This document shows, in pieces, positions 46,552 through 57,246 of a stretch of DNA of 64,000 bases. A program made the position numbers and the translations under genes. The DNA comes from Strongylocentrotus droebachiensis (Eukaryota > Echinodermata > Echinoidea > Camarodonta > Strongylocentrotidae): positions 153,501 to 217,500 of the forward strand of contig JAVYIG010000706.1 in the NCBI GenBank assembly GCA_035222895.1, written 5' to 3'. Every line of letters starts with the position of its first letter. Positions within the stretch are counted from its first letter, which is position 1. The notes beneath the pieces were generated by a model, which had not been told where the DNA came from, did not search any database, and was given only the letters and a program-made list of their open reading frames with translations.

Positions 46552-46720
46552 ATTGTGTAACCTCCTACTGCATGAGAATTGTTCGTCGGGTTCTTTCTCG
46601 AAGAGTGCCCGAGAATTCTCTCTAGATCTGACGACATCGCTTCCTCCTCGAGCACTATGCCAATCAAATATCACGTTACGGACTGACGCTTATGTTTCTT
46701 TCATCTTCGACGGTTTTGAC
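46552..46720 (+). CDS. Gene 2 exon: CUB-like segment
   Basis: Acceptor CATAACAG, donor GTAAGT, phase 2 to phase 0. Encodes SLPPRALCQSNITLRTDAYV then SFIFDGFD, resembling the C-x-W-x-I…V-x-F-x-F-x-x-F-D centre of a CUB domain. Cysteine spacing is not classic, so the call is tentative. Confidence 0.5.
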
Positions 46721-46818
46721 GTAAGTATCAGCCACACGGCTATTGCAATCGAGTTGTCATTTAGATAACTTCAATTTTACCAAAACAAATCAAGCCTATA
46801 TATATATGGAGACATTTA

Positions 46819-46997
46819 AACACGATCGTAACTAATTTTGAAAAATCAACCTAAATCAATTTCAATAGCCTTGTGCGTCACTAATTGAAATGTGAACATG
46901 ACAATGACGTATGACGTAATCCAACATGGTTTCTATTTCGATAGGGTTTCTAAATCGCCCTTGAGTTGATTTTTAGAAAATAGTTGTGATCGTGTTA
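46819..46997. mobile_element. MITE of the AACACGATC family
   Basis: Left AACACGATCGTAACTAATTTTG and right the complement of GAAAATAGTTGTGATCGTGT are inverted. Inside is the block CAATTTCAATAGCCTTG, also found in reverse at 27411-27590 and 28739-28945 and partly at 24312-24395. Confidence 0.8.
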
Positions 46998-47336
46998 TTA
47001 GTGCAAGAACCACTTAATGAACGCAAAGTTTGTACAGTTCATTGGCGATCACTTTGGGAATGATCACTTTTACACGAAGCGTCAAAGACCACACCAGTTG
47101 CTGAATCAGTCATGCGTCAAGAAATGACACATCTGTGCAACTAATAAGATTTATTGCTAAAATTGATACAACACACATTCTTTATCATAAATTATTTTGA
47201 ATAATGTTTTTGAAATTTGAAACTTTGAATAATGTTGACGAATTAATGACCAAAGGCAAAGCGAAACTTTCGAAAGGAAATATCGAATTACCATTTACAA
47301 ATCAGCACACAAATGTTGCAAATGTTTATCATATTA

Positions 47337-47520
47337 ATGGAGAAAGTTTTCATGGACGGCATTCTGATATTAGCTGACCCGGAAGCAGATTCGCGGACAA
47401 TATTTGACCTCGCACACGTTCCTCCGGTTCTTATCTCTACTTCATCTCAACTTAACCTCAAAATAATATCTGGACTCTTGACAGCTCCATCGATTATCAC
47501 TGCATCCTATGGTTATGTGG
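47337..47520 (+). CDS. Gene 2 exon: CUB-like C-terminal segment
   Basis: Encodes MDGILILADPEADSRTIFDL, then PPVLISTSSQLNLKI and IITASYGYVG, like the D-x-L-x-I … V-x-S-x-S-x-x-L … G-F/Y end of a CUB domain. The donor GTAGGT (phase 1) is sound and fits the next exon; the acceptor is uncertain, and I use ATTAATGGAG. Confidence 0.5.
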
Positions 47521-47867
47521 GTAGGTTAATTCTTCTCTTAAATCCTAATATGAAATCTTTCCAGAGTCTCTGAACAACAATCAGGATACTACGAAAGTTT
47601 ATGTTACTTTAGGCTATGTTGTCCACCTACAGAAGCATCATTTTACCAAGTCACTACACACTTTACTTCTGAAGTTGTTGCCAAGTTAGGCGTATTATAT
47701 GAAATTAAAGAAGGTAGAGTGAGCGTTTGCTCGACATTTTCCATCTTAATTCATATCTATGTAACATTAATAAGCAAATTCGCGAAATTATACATTGAAG
47801 ATTCAAGGAACGTATCGATGTAAGCATGAAAAAAAAAACGTATATTGCTGTTTGGTTTATGTCGCAG

Positions 47868-48278
47868 ACAATCCTGGATGTAATGGAAAAGAAACTGACA
47901 ATGTTCGTCTGTGCACGAAGAGTTCCGGACTATTCTTTACACCGAACTATTTCGATCTGTACCCTCCCAACCTCGACCAAACGTGGGAGATCAGTACCAA
48001 ACCATGGACTCAAATCATCCTCCGAATCATTGAATTTGACGTCGCATCCCTCGATGACAGCTGTCAAGAAGACTTTGTCATAATCACCGATGAATCGACA
48101 CTGGGAATCATCGGCCGATTCTGCAGTGGGACTCCACCCTCAGGACATTACATGTCTTCTTTGAATAGGATGAGATTGTTCTTTCATTCAGACGGGATCG
48201 AAGGTGCCGCAGGGTTCCTGGCAGAACATCATACAGGACAGCTGGTACCAGATGTCTTCTCTGCAGCTACTACTACCA
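47868..48278 (+). CDS. Gene 2 exon: complete CUB domain
   Basis: A 411-nt phase 1-1 exon (acceptor TATGTCGCAG, donor GTATGT). It reads LFFTPNYFDLYPPNLDQTWE, then EFDVAS, CQEDFVIITDES, GRFCSGTPPS and RMRLFFHSDG … GFLAEH. These are the FxTPNYPxxYP, D-x-V, C-G and F-x-S-D landmarks of CUB. It is followed by a short Thr/Ala linker. Gene 1 has no equivalent in the window; its homology to gene 2 begins 71 bp downstream of this donor. Confidence 0.92.
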
Positions 48279-48896
48279 GTATGTAATACAAATATATAAA
48301 ACATGAAGACATTTTTTTCTAAGTAGCCTGTGTACATAAGATCAAACACATTAATAGCTTGTAAATATATGATAATCTATAGAAATAGACATGAAATCAA
48401 ACTAAATGTAACAAACTTTTCCACTTTGAGTAGTTACATTCCACGAAAACGTCTTTTATGTCGTTATTGCAGAACAAAATCGGTGTATCTTCGGTATTCT
48501 ATGCCGTACGACCAAGGACAATCTTAGATAAATTTTTAAAAACGTAACAAGTTTCCTTCTGACTGAAAATAATTCCCCCGGATCGTTTTGTACGGATTTC
48601 TAAAATATAAGTAAGTCGACTTTAACAAATTTCGAGACCGATGTCTTTGTCCACTGTGGGTTGCTTGAAGTAAACCGAGTTTGAACCTGGTTGGACACTG
48701 TTGTCATGATAATAGAATACGGGCATAGTTATATTTATGTGGTGAAATTTACCGTTCATTGAATAATAATCATAATAATGGTGGCTTCTTATAATATAGC
48801 GCTCATGTCTGTCGTGTCGTGACGCTCCTGGCGCTCCAACATTATTACCCCTTGAAAGAAGTCAACAAACCCTTTTTTGCTTTTAAAAATTCTCAG

Positions 48897-49109
48897 ATGA
48901 GACTTGTCCGTCAGACTGGGATTACTTCCGACGATCTTGCTACAAGCTTGTTATCAGCTCTGACGTCATAACATGGAACGAGGCAGAGGCCGAATGTCAA
49001 ACCATAGAGGGCGCACATCTGATCAGTATTCATGACAAAGATGAGATGACGATGTTACATTACATGATATCAACTCAGTGGGAGACTACAGAAACAAAGA
49101 CTTATATTG
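48897..49109 (+). CDS. Gene 2 exon: C-type lectin domain, part 1
   Basis: Encodes ETCPSDWDYFRRSCYKL and the same WNEAEAEC and HLISIHDKDEM blocks as gene 1. Acceptor TTCTCAG, donor GTAAGT, phase 1-1. Open and intact. Confidence 0.9.
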
Positions 49110-49459
49110 GTAAGTCGGGGAGTATTGAAAGTTTGTTGAAACGGGCCCATATTTATACATAAACACTTGATTTAGTATGGTAAATGTCCGTGTGATATTT
49201 GAGGTAATAACATGTATAAGAGGGAATTATCCCTGGGCCGTTTTCCATTGAGTAATCACTGAGAAACGTTTGGACTATAAATTTACCCCCATCTTCAATA
49301 AATAAATGAGTGTTATATGTCGTGTACTAGTGAAAATGTAACCCTAAATCACAGGTATCATTATAACTATCACTATTTGTAATGCCATGCCATTATCAAT
49401 ACCCATACAATCTTGCTTAGAAAGAATCATATTTTCCTCTCCATTACTTCATGATGTAG

Positions 49460-49544
49460 GTCTAGGACATAGGAACCAAAGAGGGTTATTTGTATGGACA
49501 GACGGAACACCTATGTCATATACTGATTGGTATATTCCTACACA
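49460..49544 (+). CDS. Gene 2 exon: C-type lectin domain, part 2
   Basis: Encodes LFVWTDGTPMSYTDWYIP, nearly identical to gene 1. Acceptor GATGTAG, donor GTAAGT, phase 1 to 2. Confidence 0.9.
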
Positions 49545-49568
49545 GTAAGTGCTAAGTCTTCGTGATTC

Positions 49569-49778
49569 TTAAAGCGCCACTGTACTACTGGTAGCCACTG
49601 GCTCCCTCTATAGCCTATACATATAATAGAAAACAATGCCTGATCGGTGAACAATGGTCCCACATGATCCTCTTTTTCTTATGTTAATTGAGAGCTCAGT
49701 TGATGTGATAGCCACCTGTTAGTGACTACCCTAGGTGGTCTAATCCATCCTAGCCAAACTAGTACAGACGGCCTTTAA
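49569..49778. mobile_element. TTAA-flanked MITE, gene 2 only
   Basis: Left TTAAAGCGCCACTGTACTA and right TAGTACAGACGGCCTTTAA are inverted with one extra base. TTAA at both tips suggests a piggyBac-type non-autonomous element. Gene 1 lacks it at the matching place. Confidence 0.75.
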
Positions 49779-50578
49779 TATACATAGACTATAAAGTCAT
49801 GAATTCTGCTGCACTGTGGAGAAACACATTTGATTATTCAGCTATAAACAGTTGCCTAAATTTGAAGGAGCGGAACACACTAATATAAAAGTGCGACTTG
49901 TTCATGTACATTGTTAAGCTCCTTCTTCTCCTATCTTACGTTCATGAGATGTATAAATAATGAATAGCATATTTAACAACTCACTTGGAAAAAAGTAAAC
50001 GCTCTTAAGAAATAATCGCGTTTTATAAGGATATGCAGTGAGGCCCTTTTAAGGTTTGACCGCGACTGTACGCCTCAAAGTTGGTATTGTAAGCATAAAC
50101 CTCTCATCACGCACACTATCTAACGCGCACCTCACATCCAATACAACCACGCACACCCACATACACACATACATTCGCGCGCACACACGATCCCAACACA
50201 TTTTTTCGTGGCAATTTTAATCTCAAAGATAGTATGTACCTTTATTTAAATAAAGTTACATTATTTAGGAAATGTTGTAAAATGCATACTGCGTACACAA
50301 TCAACTTTTGCAGCCAACCACCCTCACCTAATTAATATAAAATGTATAGTTTTACGATCGGTAACAGGAATGGGAAAATTCTAAATAAAGTTTAATGATG
50401 GGTAACAGTTATTATGAAGTAATAGAATCTTTAAAGTTTGATTCCATACAGTCAATTGAGAACAGATTCATTCCATTGGTACAACGCACAAGTGAAAAGC
50501 AGTCTCGAATTCACTGATATCTTTAAATAAACTTGATAACTGGCATTTGCCGACACGAATCGGTTTTATTTACCAAAG

Positions 50579-50742
50579 CACCGAGGAGGGAGAGAAACAA
50601 CCCAATGGTGGAATGATAGAAACCTGTACAATGTTAGTCTTTGATCAAGCCACGTCGACCGATCTCTCTACCGATCTCTGGCACGATGTTGCCTGTGCTT
50701 CTCCGAAAACGACACAGTTTATTTGCAAAACTCAAGCGACAG
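50579..50742 (+). CDS. Gene 2 exon: C-type lectin domain, part 3
   Basis: Encodes EKQPNGGMIETCTMLVF, LWHDVACAS and TQFICKT. Acceptor TACCAAAG, donor GTAAAG, phase 2 to 1. Intact. Confidence 0.9.
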
Positions 50743-50921
50743 GTAAAGACCAAATTCCTGACATATATCACGTATCTACAGTACCTGACGAAGGATTGGA
50801 CAGAAAAACTAATAGGCTCACGGAGATTTGAGAATATATCATTATTTTCAAATAGGAGCCCTAAATATTCAGAATAATAGATAGGCTACAGGCAGGTGTT
50901 GCTTTGAAATTTCGCAATGGG

Positions 50922-50942
50922 GAGGGGGGGGGGGGGGGTGGT
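50922..50942. repeat. Poly-G tract
   Basis: G run with a single A in the gene 2 intron. Confidence 0.9.
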
Positions 50943-51251
50943 TTTCAGTTTTCATAAATGTATCGACATAGGGTTAACATTAGTGTCAGTCGGATACTCC
51001 AGTTTCCGACAGTTTGCCAAGAAACGTTCTAACAAGCCTCCTAAGGTCATCATTTCTTGGAATGTTTTAAACACGATATAAAATTTAACTTGGCCAACTC
51101 TCGATTCTGAATGTCTAGAAATTTAGCTTCCTTTTGACTTTAAGTACAATAAGGACTATTTCCCCTAATTTGCCGACAAATATTTCTACTTATAAAAATC
51201 ATATTTTTATAAAAATGTATTATATTCTTCAATTTGTACTTAAATCTAAAG

Positions 51252-51290
51252 GTTCACCGCGGAACTTATTGGTTGTTCCTTACAAACCAG
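51252..51290 (+). CDS. Gene 2 exon: 13-codon linker micro-exon
   Basis: 39 nt, CTAAAG acceptor and GTAAAT donor, phase 1-1, reading SPRNLLVVPYKP. Position, size and ends agree with the gene 1 micro-exon at 9905-9943. Confidence 0.7.
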
Positions 51291-51386
51291 GTAAATATCT
51301 CATTCAACTTGTTCACCAGGACGTTAAAATTAAACTGCGTGTTCTGAATGGCTAAATTATGAAAAATTTTAGTCAATTCATTTTAC

Positions 51387-51418
51387 CCCCCCCCTTTTTT
51401 TTTAGGGGGGGGGGGGTA
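51387..51418. repeat. Poly-C / poly-T / poly-G cluster
   Basis: C, T and G homopolymers in direct succession, able to fold as a C/G hairpin. Confidence 0.9.
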
Positions 51419-51569
51419 TAATATGAGCTGGTCGATAACTACCAACGAAACAAGAGAGAAGTCAGTTGTATTATTACATATGATAACAAAATTAAAAGAA
51501 AATTTGTTGGTGATAATAGTCAAAATTGACTAATTGCCATAAAACACAAATCAACAACAACAACGATTT

Positions 51570-51865
51570 CATGTCATGGTTGAGTGGATACGTCGCCGGA
51601 CTGTCTATCACGAGGTCCGCGGTTCGAGTCCCGCCGCAGCACTAATGTCCTTTGGCAAGACATTGATCTACATTTGCCACACTCCACCCAGGTGAAGTAT
51701 ATGGGTACCTGGTAGGAATTTATTCCTTGAAACGCAGCGCGCGTAACAGCTGCACTGCTAAAGCCAGGGTAATTTTGCTGCATTATTGTAGAGCGCTTAT
51801 AGATTTCCAATAAAATAAGTGTTAGGCGCTATATAAGCAAATATAATTATTTTTATTATCAATTT
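51570..51865 (+). mobile_element. tRNA-derived SINE
   Basis: Head with A box TGGTTGAGTGGA (51577-51588) and B box GGTTCGAGTCC (51621-51631). A body follows containing CACCCAGGTGAAGTATATGG and GGCGCTATATAAGC, then an AT-rich tail. Typical of sea urchin tRNA-derived SINEs. A headless relative lies at 60241-60395. Absent from the gene 1 intron. Confidence 0.85.
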
Positions 51866-51906
51866 CTTCCTCGTTAAAGCAGGGCTCCCACCTAGCCGAG
51901 TTGGAA

Positions 51907-52128
51907 CCTCGAGTTGTGCCGAGCTGGCGCGATCTTATGGCAAGCAGTTTTATCATTAAAATATATTTCTTGATATCAAGAATTCAATTCTTGATATCAA
52001 GAATTACCATTGCTTTACAACGTAAACTTATTTCTTGATATCAAGAAATGATTTCTTGATTTCAAGAAATATGTTTTAATAATAAAACGGCTTACCATAA
52101 GATCGCGCCAGCTCGCTACAACTCGAGG
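51907..52128. mobile_element. Fold-back element with internal palindromes
   Basis: Arms CCTCGAGTTGTGCCGAGCTG…CTTATGG (51907-51940) and its complement (52095-52128). The centre repeats TTTCTTGATATCAAGAA palindromes. GGCTCCCAC occurs at 51883-51891 and 52127-52135, possibly the target duplication. Absent from gene 1. Confidence 0.85.
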
Positions 52129-52511
52129 CTCCCACTTGATTAAGTGGGATTCCTGCTTAAGAATGTCATATTCTGCCTCTACCTGGCCGATTAATTTCGA
52201 CTCTTTTCGGTCTCTGTTTGTCTGTCTATCGCTCTGCCTGTCTCTCTCTCTCTGTTTCTGTTTCTCTCCATCCTATTACTACGTGGCAAATATGTTTGTA
52301 TATATTTGTAAGATATTTAGTTTTTTGATTAATTACCTCGTAAACTTCATGCGATTCAGCCCTTAGGCTGCAATGTGGATTTCAAAACAAAAAAACATTT
52401 CAATTCAATTCAGTTTAATCTTCCCGCACTCTCTATTACATCCTTCATTATCTAAACCGTTCCCAGAAGAACAAATTATATTTCTTACTATTTTGTTTTC
52501 TACATTTCTAG

Positions 52512-52637
52512 ATCCAATGGAGTCTTGTGAGTCAGGACTATTCCATTGTACCTCAGGGGAGTGTATACATGATGTGTTCCTATGTGATGGCGCCGACGAT
52601 TGCCAGGACTCAAGCGACGAAACCGATTGCAACGAAG
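52512..52637 (+). CDS. Gene 2 exon: LDLa module 1
   Basis: Encodes [20 protein letters not shown] then [15 protein letters not shown], a complete LDLa repeat; its D-x-S-D-E motif is better kept than in gene 1. Acceptor TTTCTAG, donor GTATGT, phase 1-1. Confidence 0.92.
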
Positions 52638-53214
52638 GTATGTATAGTTTCAAAATAGTTTGATGATGTAATGTTCTATTCACATTCACATGTGTCTCGT
52701 TATACATTAATGAGTAGAAAGGGATTGAAAACCGCTTAGAGGCAATTTTGCAATTTGCGGTATACAAATATCTTATCATTATTATTATTATTATTATTGA
52801 GAGAACAATTGTACTGTATTTAAAACCTTTACTACAACCTTCTGTCGTATTGGCAAGGGGGGGGGGGAGCCGTATTTCTGAAGTTTAGTTTTTCCACAGG
52901 CTCATTGTTTTGAAGACACAAATGTCCTATTCTACGGGCTCCTTTACCGAAGGTGAAAGGTGGTTCCGAATATCAAGGAACATTTGGAAATATGAAACGG
53001 TTGAAAAATGACTAGTAGCCGAATCAAAACCCCGCATGGTTTGAAAGCAAGTCGTCCCAATTAAGATTACAACAGCAGATGCAAAGTATGAAGTTTATTG
53101 TGTTAATCATATCGTGAGTTTACAGCAGGAAAACTGAAGAACAAAAGTAACTCTCACTGAATTATTTTTCATGAAATCAATATAGTATATATTTGTCTCT
53201 CATTTTTACACTAG

Positions 53215-53322
53215 GTTGCGATGAGAACCAATTCCAGTGCAACGATGAGTCGTGTATATCGGTGTCGTTTGTGTGTGATACCATTCCTGATTGCAAGGGC
53301 AATTCAGATGAAACTAATTGTG
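53215..53322 (+). pseudogene. Gene 2 exon: LDLa module 2, splice donor lost
   Basis: Encodes CDENQFQCNDESCISVSFVC then DTIPDCKGNSDETNC (a calcium-site Asp is now Gly). Where gene 1 has TGTG|GTAAGT, this copy reads TGTGAAAACAATC; the donor is gone through a small deletion. No GT donor in a good context follows within the next bases. Confidence 0.85.
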
Positions 53323-53423
53323 AAAACAATCAGGAAACGTGGCATCATTAAAAACATAAATTTACGAGTTGGTTCAATAATGATGATAATAATGATAATA
53401 ACAACATCAACAACGACAACTAA

Positions 53424-53425
53424 AC

Positions 53426-53468
<43 letters not shown>
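53424..53468. repeat. (AAT)n microsatellite
   Basis: About 14 AAT units in the gene 2 intron after LDLa-2. Confidence 0.95.
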
Positions 53469-53469
<1 letters not shown>

Positions 53470-53613
53470 TGCAAAAGTAAACTCATTGATTTATGTAATG
53501 GTCATATTATTTTTTCCTTCGTTTACAGGGTGAGTTCGGGTGTTTCTAAACTGTTGCACTAAATTACCCCCCGTTAATACTAATATATACATATATTGAA
53601 TAAGGCACACTAA

Positions 53614-53831
53614 TATTATTTGTCTGCGGTACGATTGTATAGCAGACAAATGTTGTTTGTATCGTTAATGAATGCATACTTATGTTGGGTCCGGGGCTGT
53701 GCCCCGATGGAATGTAATTTGCATAGGCAGCTCGTACAGGTGTGCGAGCTAATTCTGCCACTGAGTCCAGGGCGTGGCATGAATTAGTGTGTAATTGAAT
53801 CATTCTAGCTTGAGCTTTCAACGAGACAACT
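53614..53831 (+). repeat. Ngaro-type repeat A1
   Basis: 218 bp, matched by A2 at 60615-60832 with about one difference seen (GTCC versus GACC). It begins with a hairpin (ATTTGTCTGC … GCAGACAAAT) and contains a second, CGGGGC-TGT-GCCCCG (53692-53706). Confidence 0.93.
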
Positions 53832-55200
53832 ACCGTGGAGCCGACAGAGGTTGTCGATCTCGTGAACGCGGACATGCGAGACAACCAAACGGGGCTGCCA
53901 GGCCAGCCCGATTCGTTGACTTCTAAGAAGTTTTTTCAGCAGCTATAATAATAGCAATCAGAAAGCCGGGATCGTGTTTTTCGTGTGGAAAAGCAGTGCA
54001 TTGGAGAGTTGACGACAGAGAGGTCTTCATTTATCTTCTTTACAATACAGAGCTAAGTAAAATTGTCCTTACATTCACCCGTTTATAGGGGTTAATTTAC
54101 CCAATAATCTTTCTGGAAAGGTTTGTCTCGAGAGAGAGACTGGTAAATTGGTAAAGAAGAAGACTATAGGTAATACGAAAAGGAAAGATTCTCCATGTAC
54201 TAAAACGGTGTGTTAAATGAGTTTCGTAACTGTCAAAATGGCACCTCCTGTAGGAGACTACGAGAAAATTAAGAAGGAATGTTGGAAAATGTATTGATAT
54301 ATATATACATGCTGATAATTATGTCTGATATAATCGAACAAGGGTACAAATTACTCTTACATTCAACTCCTTTAGGGATTAATTTGCCCTATAATCTTTC
54401 TGCCAAAGACCATTCGAAATTTGTCGAGAGAGAGATGGGTAAATTGGTAGAGAAGGATTGTATAAATGAATAAGAGGAGGAGGTTGAAGGAAAGTAAAGA
54501 TCACCGTGCATTGGAGTGTGAAACGAGTTTCGTAGCTGGCATATACCATTTCCTGTAGGGAGACTACGAGAGAAGAAGGAAATTGTTTTCGGGGAGAAAA
54601 AAGAAAATTGCTGATAGATACGTCTGTGATAGTAGATCAAGGGTACGAGTTCCCTTTACATCTCATTTAGGTATTAATAGAGTAGAAAATGAATTGACGA
54701 AGTTGAAGAGAGACTTCTTGTAATAAATTCTGTGTCCGATTACAAAGGACAGTGCAGATAAGTTCGAGATTGAAGGAGCGTCAATCTCAATTAATACAAA
54801 GAGAAACATGAAGATGTTTAATTGTGAAAGATAAAAAGGGTGACTATATGTTCACGTTCGGCCTAAAGTTGGCATTAATACCTTCACATTGGTATGGTCA
54901 ATGTGGAAAGCCATAATTATGTTAGGCTTTGCCTGGGGTTTCGGTGAAATAAGGTATCACGTTTTCAACGTTTTACTTTTAGGCATTTCTACCTCGGGGT
55001 ATGTGTTCACCATTAAAAGTGATGAGATTTGTTGTCAAGTTATTAGCGTGGTCATGGTCATAACGCAATCATGTTTCTTGAACACGGAATTGCAGGGCAT
55101 GACAGCAGGAAAGGGGCTGTTTCTCTACGTGTCTCAGTGCTAAAGGAACCTGAGGTCTAGGTCTTCTTCTTGCTGAAGAAAAATGTCAGTGGGCGATACT
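53832..55200 (+). pseudogene. Reverse-transcriptase region of the Ngaro-type element
   Basis: The frame 54279-54470 reads IIEQGYKLLLHSTPLGINLP then FVEREMGKLVEKDCIN, the start of DIRS/Ngaro RTs. Related, more broken copies of this stretch lie before (54045-54180) and after (54610-54720), an internal roughly 300-bp repetition. The frame 54889-55140 keeps LGFAWGFGEIRYHVFNVLLL then GISTSGYVF, an RT palm motif. No continuous ORF. Confidence 0.75.
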
Positions 55201-55797
55201 TCCTGGCTAGGACTAAATTGGGATTTTCTGAACGAACGAGTGCGAATCGCAAAGAAACGCATTAACCGATTTTAAGGTTTCTATTTCCACTATAATTTCT
55301 AAAGATCGAAGGTCTGGTATTTTGGGGGGCTCGTTAGGTCTCTAGCGAAGGTAGTTGGAAAGATAGTGTCAATGCACATCGTGTTTGGATAATCGGTGTG
55401 TCAATTCATAGCTGCAGTCCGAGCATGAGTAGATAAAGGTCATTGCAGACCAAATTGTGAAATACAGGGATACAAAATACTGGATAGTGTTCATGAAAGT
55501 GATGTCATCATTATTCATGTTATGCACAAGCAGTGCACTCCACGATACACAGGTGGAAGAATTCTTTGAAAAGGGGACACAAAGGCTATTTATATAGTAC
55601 CTCCATCGCTATTGGAGTGATTATTTCAAAGTGTACTAAGTGGGAACTCTTCATTTTTTGAGGATCCGTGGATAACCGTGAACTGGTCTATTAAAGACAA
55701 GGGAGTTGTTCAAGTGTGTGAACAGAAAGAGTTGGAATGCTCCTATCTCGGTAAACATGAGATATGCTGGCAGGGTTCGGTTTTTTGCAGGGAAAAT

Positions 55798-56422
55798 GTA
55801 GACAAGTTAAATAGTAACACAGAACTCATGGGAGTTTGGTCTGAGTCTGAGAAGATTCAAAGCTCCTCGTGGAGAGTGCTCGTAGCCGTCGTGAGAACGA
55901 CAAGTGTTGTTCGAGCATCGCCTGGAAGGGCGAAGTGTACGCTGGTACACGGACAACAAGAATGTTGTGGACATCGTGATAAAATGGAGTAGTAACTCCG
56001 CCTGCCAAGAAAAGGCTTTGGAAATACGAATTGTTTGTGAAGAAAACGATGTAAAAATTGATCCGGCTTGGGTATCTAGACGTGAGAACAAGCAGGTTGA
56101 TAGATTGAGTGTAGACAAGTTAAATAGTAACACAGAACTCATGGGAGTTAGGTCCGAGTCTGAGAAGATTTAAAGCTCCTCGTGGAGAGTGCTCGAAGCC
56201 GTCGTGAGAACGGCAAGTATTGTTCGAGCATCGCCTGGAAGGGCGAAGTGTACGCTGGTACACGGACAACAAGAATGTTGTGGATATCGTAATAAAATGG
56301 AGTGGTAACTCCGCCTGCCAAGAAAAGGCTTTGGAAATACGAATTGTTTGTGAAGAAAACAATGTAAAAATGTATCCGGCTTGGATATCTAGACGTGAGA
56401 ACAGGCAGGTTGATAGATTGAG
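55798..56422 (+). pseudogene. RNase H region, tandemly duplicated
   Basis: Two copies of about 312 bp (55798-56110, 56111-56422) carry RWYTDNKNVVDIVIKWS, ACQEKALEIRIVCEEN and PAW(V/I)SRRENKQVDRLS. This is the C-terminal RNase H of DIRS-like elements (T-D-N…, W-I-P-R-x-x-N…D-x-L-S). The second continues into RTSDSDDW, the usual end. The first is cut at the junction. Confidence 0.85.
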
Positions 56423-56761
56423 TAGGACGTCAGACAGTGACGACTGGCATATGTAAACTGAGGCTTGTAACATAGGCTTGATCAGAAGTGGGGGACTCAT
56501 GTGTTTGACGAATAATTATTGTTTCACGGAAGAGGTTTACGGTACACCATGGGTAAAGTCCTCGAGGGACTGAGGAAAGTAGATAGAGAATAGAGGTGAG
56601 ATGAAAGGCGAGAAAGTGGAGGTTAGAAGGAAGAGTATCTTTCGGAAGTGAGTTTAGTCCTGAAAAGTTTGGGCAGGATGAGAGGTTTGAGTAGAAGACT
56701 GGATTGAGTTGGAGAGTTGAGTAGGCGAGTAGAATTGCAGAGCAGGAGCAGGAGAGTAGAC

Positions 56762-56796
56762 TCGACGTTTCGGACAGGTTGACTGTCCGTCTTCAG
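56762..56796 (-). ncRNA. Hammerhead-ribozyme-like core in the Penelope-like element
   Basis: On the minus strand CTGAAGA (56796-56790), a perfect hairpin CGGACAG-TCAAC-CTGTCCG, then AAACGTC. This resembles the CUGANGA–stem II–GAAA core that PLE terminal repeats are known to carry. If G of GAAA is used, the hairpin shortens by one pair and a C bulges. Stems I and III were not resolved. Confidence 0.4.
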
Positions 56797-57246
56797 GAGT
56801 GAGTGTTCGCTAGGCGTGCGGCGGTTCTTATGGCGTGGATGCGGACTTGGGGGAAAGCAATGAGCCGGCGGGCTCGGCAGGTTGGCAGGCAGCTGTCGGT
56901 GGTGGCGCGCGGTTGCGTGAATTGGCGGGAAACGAGTGGGCGGCGGTTATGCGGACGTTGTGTGGTAGGTGTCGGCGGGGTAGCGGGGGGGGGGGGGGGG
57001 GGGGGTTGTGTGGTTCGTTGAGTGGGTGTATCGATCGGCGGTGAGGATAGATATTAGTGGTGTCGGTCTGTGTGTGTTGGTCGGCGGTTTCGGCGTTGGC
57101 GTAGGTTGTAGCGAGGTGTGGGCGTGGGCGGTGCTTGTGTGGGTGAAGAGGCTAGTTGAGTGGGTGTGGTTGGGTGGTTGTAGGTGGTGTCCGGGCTAAC
57201 AGATGGCTGGATTGGTGAAGTGTTGGTGGTTGGCGTGTTGGTTGTG

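Noticed and set aside
51570-51650. tRNA gene
   Set aside because: A and B boxes are present but no cloverleaf, and a SINE body with AT-rich tail follows.
55807-56500. Minus-strand frames of 111 and 126 residues
   Set aside because: Antisense of the duplicated RNase H segment, which has the recognisable motifs on the plus strand.
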